Both the position numbers and the translations under genes were made by a program. The notes beneath the pieces were generated by a model. That model was not told the DNA's origin, ran no database searches, and worked only from the letters and a program-made list of their open reading frames with translations. Positions 56,101 through 61,969 of a stretch of 61,969 nt of DNA are shown piece by piece. Source of the DNA: Saccharospirillaceae bacterium. Lineage in GTDB: Bacteria > Pseudomonadota > Gammaproteobacteria > Pseudomonadales > Oceanobacteraceae. The first letter of the stretch is position 1. Every line of letters starts with the position of its first letter. The DNA lies in NCBI GenBank assembly GCA_021208685.1, contig JAJOJJ010000025.1:1-61969 (forward strand). Reading direction: 5' to 3'.

Positions 56101-59100
56101 TAACTTAATATTGGATCGCGGAGCCGGTAGTGTAATTCAAAATGGATATTACACTACCTCAGAACATAGCCAAATGGCACTCTTCTACAATGGCAATTAT
56201 ACCAATACTTTCTATGCCTATAATGTTTCCGTTGGAGAACTACTGACAAAACGATTTCATACTACTATTTACACAAATTACCTCGATATATTTTATATAT
56301 TAGAAATGGCAAAAACACGTAATTATGAATCATTTGATGAGGGGGTAAAAGAAAAGATTCACTGCCCTCAAAGTCCAGCTACAGAATATAGTGGACTATC
56401 AGGTAGTGAAAATACTCCCTATATTCTGACAAAACCCGGCCAAACACAGGAAAATGCTGTGACTATTCAGCCAAGACACTGCATGATAACAAAGTTGATC
56501 GGGGTTAGCGGCGATAAATCAAAAAAAGGATATATTGCATCTGTACTCACTCCTATTGAGGGGCCTGAGTCCGTAAAAATAACATCGCCAAGCGGAGCGA
56601 TATCGGTATCAAACGAAGCCGATGGCATCTATACCAACTATTTAATTGATGTCATCGGTGCTGCAGTTGGTCGCCATCCGATAGCCTATCGCGATGATTT
56701 GCAAAGCTTTAGTGAGATCGCACGTTATTATACCGTGTTGCCAGAAATCAGGCAGGAAACTACTCCTGCGGTACAGCCACGATCCGGCGGACAAACGATT
56801 ACAACAGAACCTGTTTCAGTATCCTATACTCTGAATCAGCCTGGACTGGTTTTAGGGTATTTGCCTTATCTTCTGATTTATGAAAACGACACACTGATTG
56901 GTTCATATAATTCTGAAAGCTACAGTGGATCCGGAAGTTTTACCATCCCTGCTGGCTTTGCATTAAATACAGACAGCAATTACTATCTGGAACTGGTTGT
57001 ATATTATGGTGGAAAATCAGAAGTCCGCTCTGATCGAATTCCGCTTAATCTGCAGTTAATTGCCGACCATACGGAAACAATCCGTATCAACCATATCAGC
57101 AGACCTGCAAGTAACTGGTCATGCCCGGGCTCTTATAATGATCTGAATGTGATACTTACCCGCGAAGCAGATGTTTCCGTCAGCATTGCTGAAATTAAAA
57201 GCACTGAAACCGGGGTAATTGAGTCTGAAAGAACAAATATCTATTCTGAAAATTTAACTACGGGAAGAAATGTTCTTGAACTTGATCTCAATCAATACCC
57301 GGAAGGAACCTATCGTTTACATATATCAGCCACCAGTGGCTCAGTTACAGAAGAACGATCTACAACTCTGAAAATTGCTGTAAACACACTGGAATCCATT
57401 CCTGTTTCACATTCTGTTTATAATAATATCGATCTGTACGATGGAAGTTTAAATCTGTTACATAATGATTTGTCGGTTCCTCTTGAAACTCTGTCTCTGA
57501 ATATTGCCCGGCAATACAATTCCAATCAACGTTCAGATAAGAGTTACTTTGGGATTGGCTGGTCTGACCCGAATCTTCACGTACTGACAGAAACTGCCTG
57601 TGGTACGGTTACCGTAAAAGGCATTCCTTTCGAGCCAGACGGAACCGATTACAAACCCGTACCTGGCTACCACGGAACCTTAATCAAAAGCGGAGATGAC
57701 TACGACTTTTATACCAAAGGGGGAGTTCGTTATCACTTTAAACACTACCCGTTCTTAAAAAATAATCAGCGACTGGTTGCATATATTCAACCCCCTGCTG
57801 GTGCGGCAATTCGCTTTTCGTACCAAACAGACAGCTATGACTACCCAATGATCGCAACACTGGAAGACAGCTATGGACGAAAACTCAGCTATGAATATTC
57901 GAGTTACAAAAATCCGAAAACCGGCCTGACTGCCAAACGGGTAAGCAAGATCAAGTTTGAAGGCGGTAATACAGCCTCTGTTGACTACTCTTATGATGAT
58001 GAGTTTCGGTTGACTTCAGCTACTTTAAATAAAGCAGGCTCAACCATCACGCTGAATCAGTATAGTTATGCTGATCCCGTTTATATGAATACGAAAGTTA
58101 CAGATGATTCAAACACCATCGTTGATCAGACGATATTGCTTAATACAACCAGCCTGTCTCAAATAACCGGAGTTGCTGATGCGCTGAGCCATACCACATC
58201 CTATACGTATACAGAGCTGAAAGTACCCGACAGCAAACTGTCGACACTATTATCTGATGGGAAAGCCCCCTTCGTAACCAAAATAAAAGACCGTAATGGT
58301 AACAGCACATCTCTGAATTATAACTTTACCCAGAGCAAGTATAACTATGATCTGGGGGTCATTGCCTCCGAAGTCGCGATATCCGGGAGTGACTGGAATA
58401 TAAAACAGAGACTGAACAGCTATGGTGCTGTACTGGAAAATGAAAATGCCGCAGGCACGGAATACACAAACTGGGACAAGCAGCACCTGTTGCCCGCCAG
58501 CATTACTGATCGTAATGAAAATACGACAAAGTACAGCTATGACAACGACGGAAATGAAACACAAAAGACATACAGCCATAACAATACTGAGATAACAGAG
58601 GTTAAAGAATACATCGCTTTATCCACCAGTTACTCTGGCGGAAAAAGGGTATATAAAACTGCATTGAAGAGCCGTACTGACGGGGAAGGACGTACAGTAA
58701 CCTATACTTACGGGAATCAATACTGTCCATTCCCGACCGTACAGAGCTATCCGAAAAAAGACTTTAAGTATGATAATTACTGCCGCTTATCTGCTGAAGC
58801 CGATGCCAATGGCAACTCCTTTACCTACAGCTATGACAGTCATGGTTATAAGAGCAACGTCGATGGGCCAAGCAGTGGCATCAAAAAATTCACTGAAAAG
58901 TATAAGAACAACGCCTTTGGCGAAGTGATAACATTCACTGATTCCAATGATTTTGTCACATCCTACACGCGTAACCTTTATGGACAGCCACTTGAAGTTA
59001 AACAAAGTTTAGGAAAAACCACCACATACATCTATGATGCCGCTGGCCGTAATACTCAGATAACAGACCCTCTCGGACGCATCACAACCTTTACGTATGA

Positions 59101-61969
59101 TGGCGAAGGCCGCCCCATCTCGGAAACCCGGTTACGTGGTTGCGATGGAAGTGACAAAGCAGTGACCCGTGCTATGAGTTATACCAGTCGCGGCAGCAAA
59201 CTCACTGAAACCGATTGGAACGATCAGAAAACTGAATATAAATATGACGGTGACGACCGCTTGATTGCGGTGCTGTCTCCGCGGAATAAACGAATCACCT
59301 ATACACTTGATGGTAACGGCAACCGTACCCGGGAAATTTTCACCATACAAGGAACCGCTACGGGAAGCATTCAAAGAACCTTCAACAACATAAACCAGCC
59401 AGAAACGATAACCGATGCCGAAGGTTATGTAACCACGTTAACCTATGATGATGCTGGCAATCTTATCAACCAGAATGATGCCAATGGCCTGATTACCGAA
59501 CATAAGTACGACGAATATAACCGGAGAATAAAGACCACACGAGGAAGCCGTACGACCGACTACACCTACGATATGAATGGTCGTCTGCTGACAGAGACCG
59601 ATGCGGTTAAAACCATCCGTCACTTCTGGAATGCTCTGGGTCACGAAATTCAGACATTCGTCCGTAGTGGCTCCGATAGAGCGACAACCAATCGCGCTTA
59701 TGATCCAATGGGTAATGTATTATCCATTACCGATCCGGTCGGCGATAAAACAACCTATAAGTACGATCCACTCTACCGCCGTACCAGTATGGTGGATGGC
59801 ATCGGGCAAACCACAACCTATACCTACGATCTGGCTGACCGCATGCTCAGCCAGACCCTGCCTAATGGCAATGATATTCAATATAAATATGACGCTTCCG
59901 ATAACCGCACTGAGGTGCGTGATAACCTGGGTTTGAGTCAACAAAGTATATTTGACTGCCAGGGCAACAAAACCTCCACTACCGATGGCAATGGCAACAT
60001 CACCCGTCATGAATACAATGAACTGAATCAACGCATTAAAACCACATTACCGATAGGCGCCGAACTGAAATTCAGCTTTGACCATCAGGAGAATCTGTTA
60101 ACCGAAACCAATGCTCTTGGCCATAAACGCTCGTTTACCTACGACAAGCGCAGCCTGGTCATCTCCGAAACCGACTTCAACGATAATCGCACTAATTATG
60201 TTTTGGATGCACTTGGTAAGCCAGTCAGCATTACCGATGCCGCAGGTAATACCACTGCCTACACCTACAACCTGTTCGGTGAGCTGACCAAAGTAAAAGA
60301 CCCACTGAATCTCACCCAATCTTTTTCCTATGATGATGTCGGGCATCAGATCTCTTTTGTCGACCGGCGCGGCATAATCACCAATAACACGTACAACAAC
60401 GTGCTGGATAAACCAACCAGCTCCACACGCAATAATGTGCTGCGCTGGCGTAAAACCTACTATCCTGATGGCCAGCTGTCAGCGGAGTACGATGCTCTTG
60501 GCAATACTACCCTGTACGAGTACGACGCGTTAAAACGCCCTACCCTTATCAGCGGCGAATCATTAGCGGTTACTCAATATCAATACAACAGCAGGCCCAC
60601 TACCCGGACCATAATTTCTCCGGATAATGCCCGTACGCTTGAGACCTACGATGTCCGTGATCAGTTGCTGTCGGTAGACCAGGCCGGTGCCGTAACCGAG
60701 TACACTTATGATCTCAGCGGTAACCGCCTGTCGCTCACCCTGCCAGCCAGTCAGCAAACCCTGTACAACTATGATGCGCTGAACCGCATGACTGGCGTAA
60801 CTGAAGCCGATGGTTCCGAAACAACCTTTGTTTATGACGATGCCGGACGCAAAACCACCCATACCGATGCCGCCGAGCGAACAACCTCCTTCACTTACGA
60901 CAACAACGGCAACCTGTTATCTGTTAACTATGCCGGCCAGTTAACCACGTCGTTTACCTACGACGCCCTTAATCAGGTAACCTTACTGAGCCGGCCAGTG
61001 GGCAATATTCAGTACGGTTACGATGCGCTGGGGCGACGTACTTCACAGTCTGACAGCACTGGCAACATCCAGTGGAGCTATGACGGCAACAGCAACCTGA
61101 CATCCACCCGTTACAGCTACAACAATGCATTAATCAGTGGCGGCACAGTCACGGCATCTTATGACTCACTGGATCGCCGGATATCCATGACGGATACTGC
61201 CGGACTGCAGACCCAATGGCGCTACGACAACAACAATCTGCCAGTTGCCATCACCTACCCCAACGGCAACACCGCTCAGTATGTGTTCGATAACCGCAAC
61301 CGTTTAGCCAGCCTGATTACCCCCAAAGGGGCAGCAAGTCTGAGCTATTACCCGGACGACCAGCTCAAAAGCATCGACTACGCCAACGGAGCAGCCAGCC
61401 TGTATGAGTATACCCAGCGTAATCAGGTCAGCCGCATTAAACACACACTGAACGGCGGCATCATCGCCGGGCTGAGTTATGACTACGATGCCAACGACAA
61501 CCGCACCCGCGAGAGCAAAGATCTGGGCACAGGTGCAGCCATCACCTCATACGTTTATGACGAGCTTAATCAGCTCAGCAAAGTCATCTATCCGGCGCAA
61601 TACGGTGTTGCCGGAAAAACCGTTGAATACACCTATGACAGCACCCATAACCGCACTGAAGAATCCATTACCACACAAGACAGCGCCAGCGTTACCCGCA
61701 CCTACACCTACAACAACCTGGACCAGCTGACCCGCATCAGCAGCACCGACAGCCATCAGACCCAGATCGACTACAGCTACGACAACAGCGGCAACCTGAG
61801 TGCCAAAATCACCAGCATCACCACCGACAAGGGCACGCAAACTACCACCCTGAACTACACCTTCGACGCCCGTAATGAACTGCAACAGGTTACCCGCGGC
61901 GGCTCCACCATTGGCCAGTTCCTGTACGACAGCAGCGGCCAGCGTATCCGGGCAAAATTCCAGCAGAAC
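53138..61969 (+). CDS. Giant RHS/YD-repeat protein with transglutaminase-like domain, 3' end missing
   Basis: An open frame of at least 2,944 codons that leaves the window; the same register was checked at nine points along it. GTG at 53138 opens a signal peptide (residues 1-25, ending HSAGA); the ribosome-binding site is weak. Residues about 205-345 form a transglutaminase-like domain (VKIYQFVTQNI, GSGNDVDQALLL at 241-252, SWIPLDPF), but the catalytic cysteine position holds Asn/Asp. A GYFLSGFIAGG segment lies near 755, and an invasin-like Ig domain near 795-890. From about 1428 a DUF6531-like start (LYDGSLNLLHNDLSVP, YFGIGWS) leads into many YD repeats, e.g. DPLGRITTFTYDGEGRP from residue 1977. 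The RHS core and variable C-terminal tip lie beyond the window. It is divergent from the giant operon. Confidence 0.85.
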   Translation, partial: MANNFLRFIPSLILSLIFYVHSAGADINDDKSILRSFNSNLESFLSSLPEEDIKAGDLNSSNEKFQTLKSSYLLLDQVLRRLNSDSSIRLKLEEEITPFLLATDDYYNQIQKPDSAENYTLESLLDQAKYQYSLYSAKRSIEKIKQQQLIPQIDILRGQLPVFPASAADAALSDGNITPSYLSQTIEENKFYNPEIDAVISDKAHELDNDPVKIYQFVTQNIAPEFYPGHRKSPVAVLRSGSGNDVDQALLLAHLYIASGYQANPVTGIARVPAGYIETLSGLSGKSAIVKFLRNSGQQFFYYGFENGYDVYYWQRTWISARLPYNSYRGAVVNKNNQSWIPLDPFITVTSPLPPQLSRLPDNVKINTAMADYLSLDPADSNKSFVSYLTSLAGSETSDDETAIPEAEEITYLPASLFFDVERVITEGKLPEHYINQVTITATTEGNFFTQDILQQDFTISELYNHNITFSFEAASREDQDQINLAGGLNNILLSDISLKLVIRVDDQIIAISDQSLTGGDKINLTFTLNDTNRTQFNKILVVGSYYSLAVGGGAVTSDPDQMTNWPAKGRGSHWLSHSAYQYQYATYTDNQALEILTGHKVLYPLPTFTFVSNRQQIDYLLDQPAFLSWTGVNMDALLQPTASVPTPTSHLSTADFIKSSALNSSWHEQNTFEDVFALDSVSADELLKIARKDGIHILEKPTQADVESSSHSQAVISEIRELLNDGFDIYMPASPLTVNQWTGSSWIAIDPQTGASGYFLSGFIAGGTNTSTVGNSISWSLIDPTSSAPTEGEDKVAYLKAYYDGENIGIAGQETKIRIEAYSISWEPVVNANITLYIATANGIFDNGSSVYTLITDTSGSATATLTFATSTAITPHYMRINREDTYPQRVSEVSLNAMVGTEYSASEKVSLLSPISLFYGPDRAVRAEIEMITNFTIRASAYDQYDNPVANIPVSIQPDGYDCILPDIQPDSETGRILIEYCSIINNLILDRGAGSVIQNGYYTTSEHSQMALFYNGNYTNTFYAYNVSVGELLTKRFHTTIYTNYLDIFYILEMAKTRNYESFDEGVKEKIHCPQSPATEYSGLSGSENTPYILTKPGQTQENAVTIQPRHCMITKLIGVSGDKSKKGYIASVLTPIEGPESVKITSPSGAISVSNEADGIYTNYLIDVIGAAVGRHPIAYRDDLQSFSEIARYYTVLPEIRQETTPAVQPRSGGQTITTEPVSVSYTLNQPGLVLGYLPYLLIYENDTLIGSYNSESYSGSGSFTIPAGFALNTDSNYYLELVVYYGGKSEVRSDRIPLNLQLIADHTETIRINHISRPASNWSCPGSYNDLNVILTREADVSVSIAEIKSTETGVIESERTNIYSENLTTGRNVLELDLNQYPEGTYRLHISATSGSVTEERSTTLKIAVNTLESIPVSHSVYNNIDLYDGSLNLLHNDLSVPLETLSLNIARQYNSNQRSDKSYFGIGWSDPNLHVLTETACGTVTVKGIPFEPDGTDYKPVPGYHGTLIKSGDDYDFYTKGGVRYHFKHYPFLKNNQRLVAYIQPPAGAAIRFSYQTDSYDYPMIATLEDSYGRKLSYEYSSYKNPKTGLTAKRVSKIKFEGGNTASVDYSYDDEFRLTSATLNKAGSTITLNQYSYADPVYMNTKVTDDSNTIVDQTILLNTTSLSQITGVADALSHTTSYTYTELKVPDSKLSTLLSDGKAPFVTKIKDRNGNSTSLNYNFTQSKYNYDLGVIASEVAISGSDWNIKQRLNSYGAVLENENAAGTEYTNWDKQHLLPASITDRNENTTKYSYDNDGNETQKTYSHNNTEITEVKEYIALSTSYSGGKRVYKTALKSRTDGEGRTVTYTYGNQYCPFPTVQSYPKKDFKYDNYCRLSAEADANGNSFTYSYDSHGYKSNVDGPSSGIKKFTEKYKNNAFGEVITFTDSNDFVTSYTRNLYGQPLEVKQSLGKTTTYIYDAAGRNTQITDPLGRITTFTYDGEGRPISETRLRGCDGSDKAVTRAMSYTSRGSKLTETDWNDQKTEYKYDGDDRLIAVLSPRNKRITYTLDGNGNRTREIFTIQGTATGSIQRTFNNINQPETITDAEGYVTTLTYDDAGNLINQNDANGLITEHKYDEYNRRIKTTRGSRTTDYTYDMNGRLLTETDAVKTIRHFWNALGHEIQTFVRSGSDRATTNRAYDPMGNVLSITDPVGDKTTYKYDPLYRRTSMVDGIGQTTTYTYDLADRMLSQTLPNGNDIQYKYDASDNRTEVRDNLGLSQQSIFDCQGNKTSTTDGNGNITRHEYNELNQRIKTTLPIGAELKFSFDHQENLLTETNALGHKRSFTYDKRSLVISETDFNDNRTNYVLDALGKPVSITDAAGNTTAYTYNLFGELTKVKDPLNLTQSFSYDDVGHQISFVDRRGIITNNTYNNVLDKPTSSTRNNVLRWRKTYYPDGQLSAEYDALGNTTLYEYDALKRPTLISGESLAVTQYQYNSRPTTRTIISPDNARTLETYDVRDQLLSVDQAGAVTEYTYDLSGNRLSLTLPASQQTLYNYDALNRMTGVTEADGSETTFVYDDAGRKTTHTDAAERTTSFTYDNNGNLLSVNYAGQLTTSFTYDALNQVTLLSRPVGNIQYGYDALGRRTSQSDSTGNIQWSYDGNSNLTSTRYSYNNALISGGTVTASYDSLDRRISMTDTAGLQTQWRYDNNNLPVAITYPNGNTAQYVFDNRNRLASLITPKGAASLSYYPDDQLKSIDYANGAASLYEYTQRNQVSRIKHTLNGGIIAGLSYDYDANDNRTRESKDLGTGAAITSYVYDELNQLSKVIYPAQYGVAGKTVEYTYDSTHNRTEESITTQDSASVTRTYTYNNLDQLTRISSTDSHQTQIDYSYDNSGNLSAKITSITTDKGTQTTTLNYTFDARNELQQVTRGGSTIGQFLYDSSGQRIRAKFQQN

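Noticed and set aside
53138-61969. RHS gene as T6SS cargo
   Set aside because: No VgrG, PAAR or Tss gene is in the window, and the signal peptide points to Sec export instead.
1-61969. CRISPR arrays, tRNA or rRNA genes
   Set aside because: No regularly spaced direct repeats, tRNA cloverleaf or rRNA sequence was recognised; the 14-bp tandem at 32198-32239 is too short and has no spacers.

Overview
The window looks like chromosomal DNA of a marine gammaproteobacterium, probably Oceanospirillales-like (Thalassolituus/Oceanobacter type; inference). Supporting signs are a rhombosortase with a GlyGly-CTERM substrate, a DUF5610 protein, a PaeA/YtfL-type CorC protein and Pseudomonas-like REP repeats. 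No rRNA, tRNA or CRISPR array was seen.

Layout. 1-23,450 is mostly housekeeping and envelope sequence of moderate GC: a lipoprotein and glutaredoxin-like gene, DUF5610, two AraC-type regulators (one frameshifted), a MaoC hydratase, a beta-barrel protein, a Nudix hydrolase, rhombosortase plus M6 metalloprotease, a YheT-like hydrolase, lepB, a frameshifted alpha/beta hydrolase, paeA, dgt, an RND/MMPL exporter and a diheme cytochrome lipoprotein. 23,450-24,790 is repeat-rich and gene-free; several of its repeats recur at 31,780-32,240. 24,790-25,119 is an IS110-type transposase remnant.

25,320-28,980 is an integron-type cassette array without an integrase (a CALIN). It has five recognisable attC sites and one degenerate one. 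Cassettes carry a membrane protein, a mini-membrane peptide, a DUF4156-like lipoprotein, a DUF2513 gene broken by a stop codon, an unknown 82-residue protein, and a RelB/ParE-type toxin-antitoxin pair in inverted orientation.

29,021-35,720 is a phosphonate catabolism locus, all on the minus strand: FAD oxidoreductase, MFS transporter and GntR regulator, then phnW, an HD-domain protein and phnX. An identical 14-bp operator-like sequence lies upstream of both transcription units. PhnW turns 2-aminoethylphosphonate into phosphonoacetaldehyde, and PhnX cleaves that to acetaldehyde and phosphate.

35,830-61,969 is dominated by two giant exported proteins encoded divergently. On the minus strand a 106-residue secreted protein is followed 4 bp later by a 5,596-residue protein with an HEIMH metallopeptidase-like start, an alpha/alpha-toroid segment, CARDB repeats, SPNGDG (FlgD-like) modules, propeller-like segments, FN3/Ig repeats and a GATase1-like end. 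On the plus strand an RHS/YD-repeat protein of at least 2,944 residues, with an N-terminal transglutaminase-like domain, runs off the window end. This AT-rich block is the best candidate for an undescribed system: a secreted giant metallopeptidase/adhesin paired with an RHS shell protein.
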